Origin: an uncultured Veillonella sp.
GTDB taxonomy: Bacteria > Bacillota > Negativicutes > Veillonellales > Veillonellaceae
Length of the DNA stretch: 64,000 nt
Assembly: GCA_900544365.1 (NCBI GenBank)
Contig: UQVF01000001.1
Span: forward strand, 62,001-126,000
Direction: 5' to 3'
Under the pieces are notes generated by a model. The model had not been told where the DNA came from, searched no databases, and saw nothing but the letters and a program-made list of their open reading frames with translations. Position 1 is the stretch's first letter. Each line of letters starts with the position of its first letter. Positions 34,744 to 43,863 of this stretch are shown here, piece after piece. The position numbers and the translations under genes were made by a program.

Positions 34744-35904
34744 ATGACATCTGATGAATTAGACAGAATAATAAGAGGAAAAAATATTAATTTTTTGATT
34801 GGTTCGGGTGCTAGTGTAGGGGTTTATAAAACATTATCTTTTGGAGAGAAGTATCCTACATTTGAAGAGTTGGTATGTCATAAAGAACTTACTGATGATG
34901 CCAGAATAATCCTTTATATGTATTATTTTCTTGAAATAATAGAGCCTATGAATGAATTGAATATTAATGAATTAGATAATGAAGAAGAGAAGTCTGTATG
35001 TGAAAATTATTATAAATTAGTGCAGACTTTGTACGAATATTTGCAAGCTGAAAGTAACGAAAGACCCAAACGAATAAATATATTTACAACTAATTATGAT
35101 TTACTTTTCGAGAAAACATTTGATTCTTTCGTAAAAGATAATCCTTTGATATATTTCAACGATGGGTCTAGAGGTGTATTTACTAGATATATCAATAATA
35201 AAAACTTTTATTTAAATATTACGCACAGTGGATATAATGATACTTATAGAAAAGAAGTTCCAACAATCAATTTATTTAAAATGCATGGATCTATTTCCTG
35301 GAATATAGAAGAAAATAATATAATTGTTAAAGAGGATAATGACCTTATAAAAACAGTGAAAACAGGGATAGAGGAGTGTCTGATTAATAAAGAAGAAGTT
35401 GATGATATAGTTAATATAGTTAATAAATCTAAAAATCAAAATATTGAAGACTTTATCAAGAAGCTTAATGATAAAGTAAATGACTTTCTTAATGATGATG
35501 TCTTAGGGAACTTTTCTAGTGAAGCTTCAGATAGGTTTTATAATGAATACTTAAAGCTACCAATAATTAATCCAGATAAATATAAATTTTTTGAAACCAT
35601 TTCTGAACAGCATTATTACCAACTAATAAGATCCTTTAGTTATGAGTTAGAGAAAAAACAGGCAGTACTTATAGTATTTGGGTTTTCATTTGCTGATGAA
35701 CATATAAAAGATATTTTTGAGAGATCTCTCTTAAATCCTGAATTGCAAGTTATTATAATATCCTATTCAAAAAAAGGACAAGATAAGTTAAAACAAACTT
35801 TCGGAGGATACAAAAACATAATATTTTTACCAGAAGAAAAACAAAAAATAAATGGCAATTTTTCATATTTGTTGAGCTTATTGGGTGGAGATAATGGCAA
35901 ATAA
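34744..35904 (+). CDS. SIR2-domain NADase-type defence protein
   Basis: This 386-residue protein is a SIR2_2-type domain. It has the NAD-binding GSGAS at 20-24, TTNYD at 115-119, the catalytic-type histidine H181 in KMHGS and the late FGFSFADEH motif at 312-320. SIR2 proteins paired with HerA form an anti-phage system in which NAD is consumed or DNA is attacked when infection is sensed. The next gene, an HerA helicase, overlaps by 11 bases. The start follows GAGGGAGAG. Sequence here is visibly more AT-rich than the flanking genes, a sign of transfer. The role in phage defence is from the known SIR2-HerA pair and its type III RM neighbour. Confidence 0.87.
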   Translation: MTSDELDRIIRGKNINFLIGSGASVGVYKTLSFGEKYPTFEELVCHKELTDDARIILYMYYFLEIIEPMNELNINELDNEEEKSVCENYYKLVQTLYEYLQAESNERPKRINIFTTNYDLLFEKTFDSFVKDNPLIYFNDGSRGVFTRYINNKNFYLNITHSGYNDTYRKEVPTINLFKMHGSISWNIEENNIIVKEDNDLIKTVKTGIEECLINKEEVDDIVNIVNKSKNQNIEDFIKKLNDKVNDFLNDDVLGNFSSEASDRFYNEYLKLPIINPDKYKFFETISEQHYYQLIRSFSYELEKKQAVLIVFGFSFADEHIKDIFERSLLNPELQVIIISYSKKGQDKLKQTFGGYKNIIFLPEEKQKINGNFSYLLSLLGGDNGK

Positions 35905-37774
35905 TTATGTAGTAGGCAATGTGGTATCCATAGAAGGAATGAGAATAAACATATTGATGAATGAGCATTCTAATTTAGAATCATTTCATCATGATGGCGT
36001 GTTTTATGATGGTGTTTCTATTGGTAGTTATATTGGAATAATTAGAGGTAGTCATAAAATTATTGGTAGGATAGAAAAAGAGTTTCTTGAAGATATTGAT
36101 AAAGAACCGTATAACCATCAATTTTTAAGGGAAAGATTTAGACGCAATATCGAAGTGAGTTTAATTGGTGATATGTATAAAGGAAAATTTGAGTATGGTA
36201 TAAAAAGGTTTCCTATGATTTTTAATGAAGTAGTTTTATTGAGTGACAATGAAATTAAAAGCATCTTACAAAGAAATTCATCTGCTATAAAATATAAACT
36301 ACTTTTAGGAAAAAGTGTTACTAATGATATACCTATGGAGTTATCTGGAGAAAATTTATTTAATACACATATAGGGATTTTTGGCAATACTGGTAGTGGA
36401 AAGTCAAATACATTAACCAAATTATATACAGAATTATTTAACCTAGAAGACAAAGAGGTTTGTAGGGATTTTAATAATAAAAGTAAATTTATTATCATTG
36501 ATTTTAATGGTGAATATGTTAGAGAAGGAGTTTTACATAAGGAGAAGAAGACTCTAGAATTATCGACTAGAAAGAATATTAAAGACAATGGTAATAAGTT
36601 GCCATTAGAGAAAAATGTGTTTTGGGATATTGAAACGCTTTCTATTTTATATTCTGCAACAGAGAAGACACAAAAACCATTTTTAGCAGGAGCAGTGAAA
36701 CGCTATATTAAAGATGGTCAGCTAGAGATTACATCTGATAGAATAATAGAACGTATAGGAGAATCATTTTATAATATATTTAAACAAAATAATAATAAGG
36801 AAATGTTAAATTTACTTCACAAATCATTGGAAGTTATCGATTCTAAGGTGAAGCGTGAATGTGAAAGGAACTATGAAAAGATAAGTGACAGTCAGACCTG
36901 GTTACAGGCTAAATGGCATTCAAAAAGTAATACATATTATCTTGATAGTTTATATATGAATGAAGTTGATGATAAAGAGATTCGAGAAAAAAGCACGGAA
37001 TTAGAAAATGTGTTGAAAGTAGATATAATTAAGAATTGTATCGATCATTTAACTGTAACAGAGAAATTAAAGATAATAGTAAACTTACATTTAATATATT
37101 GTTTGGCATATGGTCGAGTTAATTTTGAACATATTAATCCATTAATACAAAGGATAATTGCCAGATCTAGTTTTATAGAAAAAACCATTTATGTTTGTGA
37201 TGAAGAGAAACCGTGGTCATTAGTGAATGTTATTTCTCTTAGGAATTGTAACTTAGAGGCGAAAAAAATGTTACCTCTTTTAATTGCTAAACAGTTATAT
37301 AATCGTCATAAAGAAGAAAGTTCTGAAGACAATAATATTAATTCTACAATTCACTTAATTATAGATGAGGCACATAATGTTTTATCTCTACAATCTACAA
37401 GAGAAGAAGAATTTTGGAAGGATTATAGGCTAGAGGTATTTGAGGAGATTATAAAGGAAGGAAGAAAGTTTGGTTTTTATATTACCTTAGCAAGTCAACG
37501 ACCTTATGATATTTCTCCTACAATTATTTCACAAGTTCATAATTATTTTATTCATAGGTTAGTGAATGATCAAGATTTAAAGATGATAGGAAATACGATT
37601 AATTCTTTAGATAGTGTATCAAAGCAACAAATACCTAATCTTGCTCCAGGTCAATGTATAATTACTGGAACTAGCTTTGATATGCCGTTGCTCGTTCAAG
37701 TGGATAAATTATCTAAAGAAAAATCACCATCCAGTGATAACGCAAATTTAATAAAATTATGGTCAAATGTATAG
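35894..37774 (+). CDS. herA: HerA-type ATPase/helicase of SIR2-HerA system
   Basis: A 626-residue HerA/DUF87 ATPase with an N-terminal beta-barrel HAS-like region, Walker A GNTGSGKS at 164-171, Walker B LIIDEAHNVL near 490 and the late segment ASQRPYDISPTIISQVHNYF with the arginine finger region. HerA proteins form hexameric DNA translocases and, with SIR2, build a large defence complex. I start it at ATG 35894, preceded by GGGTGGAG, inside the SIR2 gene end; a GTG three codons earlier is in frame but overlaps the site. AT-rich like its partner. The pair is the core of the defence island. Confidence 0.88.
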   Translation: MANNYVVGNVVSIEGMRINILMNEHSNLESFHHDGVFYDGVSIGSYIGIIRGSHKIIGRIEKEFLEDIDKEPYNHQFLRERFRRNIEVSLIGDMYKGKFEYGIKRFPMIFNEVVLLSDNEIKSILQRNSSAIKYKLLLGKSVTNDIPMELSGENLFNTHIGIFGNTGSGKSNTLTKLYTELFNLEDKEVCRDFNNKSKFIIIDFNGEYVREGVLHKEKKTLELSTRKNIKDNGNKLPLEKNVFWDIETLSILYSATEKTQKPFLAGAVKRYIKDGQLEITSDRIIERIGESFYNIFKQNNNKEMLNLLHKSLEVIDSKVKRECERNYEKISDSQTWLQAKWHSKSNTYYLDSLYMNEVDDKEIREKSTELENVLKVDIIKNCIDHLTVTEKLKIIVNLHLIYCLAYGRVNFEHINPLIQRIIARSSFIEKTIYVCDEEKPWSLVNVISLRNCNLEAKKMLPLLIAKQLYNRHKEESSEDNNINSTIHLIIDEAHNVLSLQSTREEEFWKDYRLEVFEEIIKEGRKFGFYITLASQRPYDISPTIISQVHNYFIHRLVNDQDLKMIGNTINSLDSVSKQQIPNLAPGQCIITGTSFDMPLLVQVDKLSKEKSPSSDNANLIKLWSNV

Positions 37775-37845
37775 ATAAACTAGTTGAATGTGTTTTTATA
37801 ATATAAGAGACTAATTCATTTTAATATCTAAATAGGAGTTTTCTA

Positions 37846-39810
37846 ATGGAAAAGATGAAGTTAGAGACGGCGAATGTAGCCGTAAAAAATGTGGAGCGCA
37901 TTGGGAAATTATTTCCTAATTGCATTACTGAATCTAAGGATGAGAACGGTCAATTAAAGCGGGCCATTAACTTTGATATGTTACGCCAAATGTTATCGGA
38001 CGATGTGGTGGATGGTAAGGAAGCCTACGAGTTTACATGGGTAGGCAAGAAAGCATCCATTGTAGAGGCCAACAAACCCATTCGCAAAACACTACGCCCT
38101 TGCAAGGAAGACAGCGTAAACTGGGATACGACGGAAAACTTATATATCGAAGGGGACAACTTGCAAGTGTTGAAATTATTGCAAGAAAGCTACCTTGGTA
38201 AAGTAAAGATGATTTACATTGACCCACCATACAATACGGGGAATGATTTCATCTATAACGATGACTTTAAAATGGATCGAGATGACTATGCAGAAGAAAC
38301 TGGCCAATATGATGATGTAGGGAATCGGATGTTTAAGAATGATGCAACAGCGGGGCGATATCATTCTGATTGGTGTTCTATGATATATTCGCGATTACTT
38401 CTAGCGCGGAATTTACTAAGCGATGATGGCGTTATCTTTATTAGTATCGATGATAATGAGCAAGAAAATTTGAAGAAAATATGTGATGAAGTGTTTGGGG
38501 CAGTAAACTATATGAATCACTTTGCTTGGGTATGTAATCTTACTGGTAGGCAGATTGCTGGTGTTGGTGCTGCAAAAACGTGGGAAAGTATTTTAGTATA
38601 TGCTAAGAATATATCATCAGCAACTATGTTACATATAAATGCTGCATTTGCAAAAGAGAAGATGCCAGATGCATATAAGGGATTTAATAAAAATATAAAA
38701 AAAGATGACCTAGGAGAATTTGCGGTTGGTGATACACTTTATAATCATAATAGAAAGTTTAATGAAGAAACTCGCCCGAATTTAGTTTTTAGTATTTACT
38801 ACAATCCTCAAACAAATGAAATTTTGACAGGTAAGGTTGGAGAGAATCATGAGGGGTTTGTAGAAATTCTTCCGCATAAAAATGGTGACGGTGTTCATAA
38901 ATATCATGCATGGAGATGGTCAAAACAGAAGATTAAAAATGAAAGTTATAATTTAATTGTATTACCTACATCGGCAGGACATTATGAGGTATATACTAAA
39001 ATTCGAGACTTTGAAAAAACATTGTTAAAAGATTTGATAACCAATGTTAATAATGGGGATGGAGAGACAAAAAAACTATTTAACCAAAAAAAATATTTTG
39101 ATTATCCGAAGTCTACTACTCTATTAAATTTATTGATTTCATCTATTTCGAGTAAAGATGGATTAGTTCTAGATTTCTTTTCAGGTTCTGCAACGACAGC
39201 TCATGCCACGATGCAACTAAATGCGAAAGATGGAGGAAATCGTAAGTTTATCATGGTTCAAATTCCAGAGGCTACTGGTGAAGGTTCTGAGGCCTACAAA
39301 TCGGGCTATAACACCATCTGTGAAATCGGCAAGGAACGTATTCGCCGGGCAGGTCAAAAGATTCTTTCAGAGAATGCTGATAAGGAAGGGATTGAAAACC
39401 TCGACATCGGTTTCCGTGTGCTTAAGTTAGACGATACGAACATGAAGGATGTATACTATGCACCGCAGGTGTATACGCAAGATTTGATTGCCAAGTTAGA
39501 GGAAAATGTGAAGGAAGATCGGACGGATTTAGATTTGTTGTTTGGTTGTTTACTCGAATGGGGATTACCATTGTCCTTACCATATAGTTCTGAAGAGGTG
39601 GATGGATGTACCATCCATAATTACAATGAGGGGGATTTGATAGCTTGTTTTGATACTAAGGTGCCAGATGCGGTAATCCGTCACATCGCTAAGTTACAAC
39701 CACTTCGTGCGGTGTTCCGTGACAGCAGTTTTGCTGACAGTCCATCAAAGATTAATGTAGGTGAAATCTTTAAAGCTTTGGCGCCAGATACTCGGATTAA
39801 GGTCATTTAG
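37846..39810 (+). CDS. mod: Type III restriction-modification methyltransferase (Mod)
   Basis: A beta-class N6-adenine methyltransferase with the catalytic motif DPPYNTG at 126-132 before the AdoMet motif DFFSGSATT near 445, the order typical of Mod subunits. It recognises the target for both modification and restriction. The 654-residue length is normal. The part between about bases 38515 and 39110, the expected target recognition domain, is more AT-rich and uses different codons from the rest of the gene. The start follows AGGAG. The Res subunit begins 9 bases downstream. Confidence 0.95.
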   Translation: MEKMKLETANVAVKNVERIGKLFPNCITESKDENGQLKRAINFDMLRQMLSDDVVDGKEAYEFTWVGKKASIVEANKPIRKTLRPCKEDSVNWDTTENLYIEGDNLQVLKLLQESYLGKVKMIYIDPPYNTGNDFIYNDDFKMDRDDYAEETGQYDDVGNRMFKNDATAGRYHSDWCSMIYSRLLLARNLLSDDGVIFISIDDNEQENLKKICDEVFGAVNYMNHFAWVCNLTGRQIAGVGAAKTWESILVYAKNISSATMLHINAAFAKEKMPDAYKGFNKNIKKDDLGEFAVGDTLYNHNRKFNEETRPNLVFSIYYNPQTNEILTGKVGENHEGFVEILPHKNGDGVHKYHAWRWSKQKIKNESYNLIVLPTSAGHYEVYTKIRDFEKTLLKDLITNVNNGDGETKKLFNQKKYFDYPKSTTLLNLLISSISSKDGLVLDFFSGSATTAHATMQLNAKDGGNRKFIMVQIPEATGEGSEAYKSGYNTICEIGKERIRRAGQKILSENADKEGIENLDIGFRVLKLDDTNMKDVYYAPQVYTQDLIAKLEENVKEDRTDLDLLFGCLLEWGLPLSLPYSSEEVDGCTIHNYNEGDLIACFDTKVPDAVIRHIAKLQPLRAVFRDSSFADSPSKINVGEIFKALAPDTRIKVI

Positions 39811-39819
39811 GAGGGCGTT

Positions 39820-42800
39820 ATGAAATTACGATTTAAGCATCAGTCCTTCCAAGCGGAGGCAGCGAAAGCGGTGGTGGATGTCTTCGCTGGACAGCCCTAT
39901 TTAACACAGTCCTATATGATGGATGCGGGTGCGGTCAATTCTACACAACAGGTGTTGATTGAGGAAGATTTTACGGGTTGGCGCAATGAACCATTAGTAC
40001 AAGCTATGACGGATGAGGTTGTACTAAAGCGTATACAAGAGATACAAAAACACCACCAAATTACAGTTTCTGATACACTGGAAGGTCGCTATAATCTCAC
40101 GGTGGAAATGGAAACAGGTGTAGGGAAGACCTATACATACATTAAGACTATGTATGAGCTGAATCGTCACTACGGTTGGACGAAGTTCATCGTCATCGTT
40201 CCTAGTGTGGCCATTCGGGAAGGGGTCTATAAATCCTTTCAAGTGACGGAAGATCATTTTGTGGAAGAGTACGGCAAGAAAATTCGCTATTTTATCTACA
40301 ATTCAAAACAGCTCACAGATATTGACCGGTTTGCCTCGGATAGTGGTATCAATGTGATGATTATCAATGCACAGGCGTTCAATGCATCAGGTAAGGATGC
40401 GCGACGCATTTACATGGAGCTGGATGAGTTCCGTTCTCGTAGGCCTATTGATATTATTGCAAAAACGAACCCCATAGTCATCATTGATGAACCGCAATCT
40501 GTGGAAGGGGCGAAAACAAAGGAGAATTTGAAGACCTTTCATCCCCTTATGACATTACGGTATTCGGCGACTCATAAGAGTGATAGTATTTATAACATGG
40601 TCTATCGTCTAGATGCGATGGAAGCCTATAACAAGCGATTGGTAAAAAAGATTGCTGTAAAAGGTATCACTGAGTCCGGTAGTACGGCTACGGATGGTTA
40701 TGTGTATTTGGAAGCGATTAATTTGTCCAAGTCTGCACCGACGGCGACCATCCAATTTGATTGCAAAGGGGCCTCAAGTATTCGTAAGATTACTCGCACC
40801 GTTAAGGAAGGGTATAATCTGTATGACCATTCAGGGAATATGGAAGAATACAAAGAAGGTTTTGTGGTGTCCCGCATTGATGGACGTGATGATTCCATTG
40901 AGTTTATTAACGGTATCAAGCTCTATGCAGGTGATGTGATTGGTAAGGTTAGCGAAGAGCAAATTCGTCGTATTCAAATCCGAGAAACCATCTTGTCCCA
41001 TATTGAACGGGAACGGGAGTTATTCTATAAAGGAATCAAAGTCTTATCCTTGTTCTTTATTGATGAAGTAGCGAAGTACAAGCAATATAACGAGGCTAAG
41101 TATCCTTATAACGGTATCTATGCAGATATGTTTGAAGAGGAATACAAAGATATTGTAGGACATCTGCAAACTAGGTTTGGAGAAGATGACTATGTGCGTT
41201 ATTTGGATGCCATTGCTCCAGAGAAAACCCATGCAGGCTATTTTTCTGTGGACAAACAAGGGGCTATGGTGGATTCAAAGATGACTCGAAAGGAAACTAC
41301 TACAGATGACGTGAGCGCCTATGACCTGATTATGAAGAACAAGGAACTCTTGTTGGATAGAAATCCTGAACGATCTCCAGTGCGGTTCATTTTCTCTCAT
41401 TCTGCTTTACGAGAAGGTTGGGATAATCCTAATGTATTCCAAATTTGTACGTTGAAACAAAGTTCTAGTGATGTTCGCAAACGACAAGAGGTGGGCCGTG
41501 GTCTTCGTCTCTGCGTGAACCAAGAAGGGGAACGGATGGATGAAAATGTTCTAGGTAACGATGTGCATGCGGTGAATGTGCTTACTGTCATTGCCAGTGA
41601 AAGCTACGATACTTTTGCGAAAGGTCTGCAAAGTGAGTTAGCCGAGGCCATAGCAGACCGACCTGTGGCGGTAAGTGCGGACCTATTTAAAGATAAAGTG
41701 TTAATCGATAGTGAGGGGGAAAAGCATACTGTAGATGCCCATATGGCATCCAATATCTATACGGATTTACTTTTAAATGGATATATTGATCGTCAAGGGC
41801 AGATTACAGAAACCTACTATGCGGATAAACAAAATGGTACTATATCTATCTCTGATGATGTGGATGCTATGCTGCCAAGTATTGTGAAGATCTTAGATAC
41901 GGTTGTTGATAGTTCTTGTATGATGCCAGATAATGCGCGTCAAAATAATGTGGAACTTTCACTAGAAGAAGATAAATTAGCCATGCCAGAGTTCAAGGTA
42001 TTATGGTCTAAGATCAATGTGAAGTCTGTGTACGTGGTAGATTTTGATACAGACGAATTGGTGAAAAAGTCCATTTGTGCCTTAAACACAAAATTGCACG
42101 TGTCTAAAATCTATGTCACAGTAGAGTCTGGGGCCATGGATACGATTACGTCTAAAGGTGCTTTACAATCAGGTACCGCTTTTGTAAAAGAAAAGGCGGA
42201 AAACCGCAATATTTCAGTAGAAGCTAGTTCTAGTATTAAGTATGATTTGATTGGTAAATTAGTGGAGGAAACTGGATTAACGCGAAAAGCTGTGATTCGG
42301 ATATTACAGGGGATTCGACCTGATATATTTAACCAATTTCAATGGAACCCAGAGGAGTTTATCCTTCGGGCATCATCTTTAATTAACGATGAAAAAGCAA
42401 CAGCTATCATTGAGCATATTACGTATCATGTGTTGGATGAAACTTATGAAACATCAGTATTTACGGATGTGACCATGAAAGGTCGCTTAGATATGAATGT
42501 GATGAAAGCGAAAAAGCATTTGTATGACCATGTCATGTATGACTCTAAGAACGAATTGAACTTTGCTGAAAAACTAGATTGCTCAGAAGAGGTAGCGGTG
42601 TATGTAAAGTTACCAGATGGTTTCTATATCACAACGCCAGTAGGGCGTTATAATCCTGACTGGGCCATTGCTTTCCGTGAAGGTGATATTAAACATATTT
42701 ACTTCATAGCAGAAACGAAAGGGTCTATGAACTCTATGCAATTGCGCCGTATTGAAGAATCTAAAATTCATTGTGCGAAAGAACATTTTAAGGCTATTAG

Positions 42801-42867
42801 CTCGGGAAATGTGGTGTATGATGTGGTGGATAGTTATACATCCTTACTAGAGAAAGTGATGCGGTAG
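39820..42867 (+). CDS. res: Type III restriction endonuclease helicase subunit (Res)
   Basis: A 1015-residue superfamily 2 helicase-nuclease. Walker A lies near residues 98-107 (METGVGKTYT), the DEAD-type motif is IIDEPQS near 221-226 and motif VI has the QEVGRGLRLCVN segment. The C-terminal PD-ExK nuclease has PDWAI near 946 and ETKG near 965. It partners with Mod to cut DNA after ATP-driven travel between head-to-head sites. AGGAGGG precedes the start. The gene looks complete, without frameshift. Base composition is like the rest of the chromosome, unlike SIR2-HerA, suggesting that the two systems arrived separately. Confidence 0.95.
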   Translation: MKLRFKHQSFQAEAAKAVVDVFAGQPYLTQSYMMDAGAVNSTQQVLIEEDFTGWRNEPLVQAMTDEVVLKRIQEIQKHHQITVSDTLEGRYNLTVEMETGVGKTYTYIKTMYELNRHYGWTKFIVIVPSVAIREGVYKSFQVTEDHFVEEYGKKIRYFIYNSKQLTDIDRFASDSGINVMIINAQAFNASGKDARRIYMELDEFRSRRPIDIIAKTNPIVIIDEPQSVEGAKTKENLKTFHPLMTLRYSATHKSDSIYNMVYRLDAMEAYNKRLVKKIAVKGITESGSTATDGYVYLEAINLSKSAPTATIQFDCKGASSIRKITRTVKEGYNLYDHSGNMEEYKEGFVVSRIDGRDDSIEFINGIKLYAGDVIGKVSEEQIRRIQIRETILSHIERERELFYKGIKVLSLFFIDEVAKYKQYNEAKYPYNGIYADMFEEEYKDIVGHLQTRFGEDDYVRYLDAIAPEKTHAGYFSVDKQGAMVDSKMTRKETTTDDVSAYDLIMKNKELLLDRNPERSPVRFIFSHSALREGWDNPNVFQICTLKQSSSDVRKRQEVGRGLRLCVNQEGERMDENVLGNDVHAVNVLTVIASESYDTFAKGLQSELAEAIADRPVAVSADLFKDKVLIDSEGEKHTVDAHMASNIYTDLLLNGYIDRQGQITETYYADKQNGTISISDDVDAMLPSIVKILDTVVDSSCMMPDNARQNNVELSLEEDKLAMPEFKVLWSKINVKSVYVVDFDTDELVKKSICALNTKLHVSKIYVTVESGAMDTITSKGALQSGTAFVKEKAENRNISVEASSSIKYDLIGKLVEETGLTRKAVIRILQGIRPDIFNQFQWNPEEFILRASSLINDEKATAIIEHITYHVLDETYETSVFTDVTMKGRLDMNVMKAKKHLYDHVMYDSKNELNFAEKLDCSEEVAVYVKLPDGFYITTPVGRYNPDWAIAFREGDIKHIYFIAETKGSMNSMQLRRIEESKIHCAKEHFKAISSGNVVYDVVDSYTSLLEKVMR

Positions 42868-42884
42868 TCACTTGCTCCGCTATA

Positions 42885-43165
42885 CAGCCTGTGGCAACTT
42901 TAACTGAATATGATAAAGGGATGACCGCAATAGACTGTGATTGTTGCTTGTCACGTTCAATTATATATATTAGGCAAAGGGAAGAGCACGGCATACCCCT
43001 CACAAACGGTATTTCATAATGTTTGTTCGGGGCACACCGTGCTCTTCTATGGTATATGTAATTGTGACATAAGTGAACGTGATAAAGATTTAGCATACTC
43101 AAGGTATATTGCGGTCATCTTGCGTTTGTCTTGATTTAGTTAATAAAGACTGCCACAAAGGCTGC
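42885..43165. repeat. Nested hairpin element, large compound copy C
   Basis: Ends CAGCCTGTGGCA and TGCCACAAAGGCTG pair. Inside are further arm pairs: GATGACCGCAATA with TATTGCGGTCATC, GTCACGTTCA with TGAACGTGAT, and AGAGCACGG with CCGTGCTCT around the shared core. The whole 280-base stretch could fold as one branched or long hairpin. It lies immediately after res and before the cassette C promoter. Confidence 0.8.
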
Positions 43166-43224
43166 TACGCCTAACTGCGTTCCTCAAGTTTTTGTTAGTT
43201 AGTATCAACGTTTTGTGTGATTTG

Positions 43225-43233
43225 TGCTATAAT
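43225..43233 (+). promoter_or_regulatory. Extended -10 promoter of the cassette C peptide
   Basis: TGCTATAAT stands 66 bases before the peptide start, like cassette B. The likely mRNA leader begins near AAAGAGTCATCAACG. Confidence 0.6.
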
Positions 43234-43298
43234 AAAATTAAAGAGTCATCAACGTGAGTTGGGCTCATCTCTTCTCCGCATGGGAGGAGGTGATTTCT

Positions 43299-43376
43299 AT
43301 GAAGTTTTTGAAAAAGTTGCTATTATTAGTAAAGTTTTTAAAATTAATTATAGATATTTATCGTTTCTTTAATTAG
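43299..43376 (+). CDS. Small cationic hydrophobic type I toxin-like peptide, cassette C
   Basis: A 25-codon gene beginning MKFLKKLLLLVKFLK and ending IYRFFN: one strongly hydrophobic, lysine-rich helix. Although the peptide differs from that of cassette B, the leader is the same: CATCTCTTCTC at 43266-43276 can pair over 11 bp with the ribosome site GGGAGGAGGTG at 43282-43292. The same terminator and antisense layout follows. This is a type I toxin candidate; the function is inferred from locus design. Confidence 0.72.
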   Translation: MKFLKKLLLLVKFLKLIIDIYRFFN

Positions 43377-43381
43377 AAATG

Positions 43382-43498
43382 ACAAAGCCTAACGTTACAG
43401 ATAAGTGTTGGTAGCACTTATACACGTTAGGCCTTTCATCTTTTGTAGTATTGAGATGAGCCTAACGCCGTTCACACGTTGATGGCTCTTCTTTTTAT
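43382..43498 (-). ncRNA. Putative antisense antitoxin RNA, cassette C
   Basis: A minus-strand TGC-extended TATAAT (43505-43510) would start an RNA near 43498, running to the shared terminator. Its first part (GAAGAGCCATCAACGTG...GGCGTTAGGCTCATCTC) repeats the peptide mRNA leader in the same sense. Ends are estimates. Confidence 0.6.
43384..43447. terminator. Bidirectional terminator shared by peptide mRNA and antisense RNA, cassette C
   Basis: AAAGCCTAACGT and ATAAGTG pair with CACTTAT and ACGTTAGGC; the + strand continues CTTTCATCTTTTG. The arms are shared with cassette B while spacer and loop differ. Confidence 0.75.
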
Positions 43499-43549
43499 GC
43501 CTATATTATAGCATGGTTACAGAAAAAATACTACTTGTAACTACGTTAT

Positions 43550-43787
43550 TTAGTGTGGAATCTCAAGGTATTCTAGTAATCGCTTGATAGTGTCTTGTCC
43601 ATCATAACAGGTTTCGATGAGGTATCCTGGTTCACGTAAAAACTCTGTTAAGCCTCGATAATAAAAATGTTTTTTCCTATCTTCGATGATAAATGGTTCT
43701 TGAAGATATGTGAAGTAAATGTGTTAAGCTTGACTTACGTATATCATTCTCTTCTAATTTTGTTATTCATCCCTGATAATTATACAT
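43550..43787 (-). pseudogene. Frameshifted remnant gene of unknown family
   Basis: A strong minus-strand ribosome site (AAGGAGGTGTC) precedes ATG 43787, but the frame meets TGA after six codons, continues as ITKLEENDIRKSSLTHLL and then stops. The neighbouring frame carries a convincing coding tail, including EPFIIEDRKKHFYYRGLTEF and ending IKRLLEYLEIPH, to the stop at 43550-43552. A stop and a frameshift therefore separate start and tail. I do not recognise the family. The three AAGTAAAGAT copies upstream look like its former operator. Confidence 0.55.
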
Positions 43788-43801
43788 ATGACACCTCCTT
43801 C

Positions 43802-43863
43802 ATCTTTACTTATCATATAAAAAATGAGTAAAAAGTAAAGATTTTGGGGTGAAAAGTAAAGAT
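43802..43863. promoter_or_regulatory. Three copies of AAGTAAAGAT, operator-like
   Basis: One inverted (43802-43811) and two direct copies (43833-43842 and 43854-43863) of the decamer lie just upstream of the remnant minus-strand gene. Confidence 0.5.

Noticed and set aside
34744..37774. Novel two-gene system of unknown type
   Set aside because: SIR2 and HerA motifs are clear and adjacent, so it is best read as a member of the described SIR2-HerA defence family.
32689..43165. Insertion sequence ends (IS200/IS605-type) for the hairpin elements
   Set aside because: No transposase or remnant is encoded near any copy, and I could not see consistent target duplications. MITE origin remains possible but unproven.
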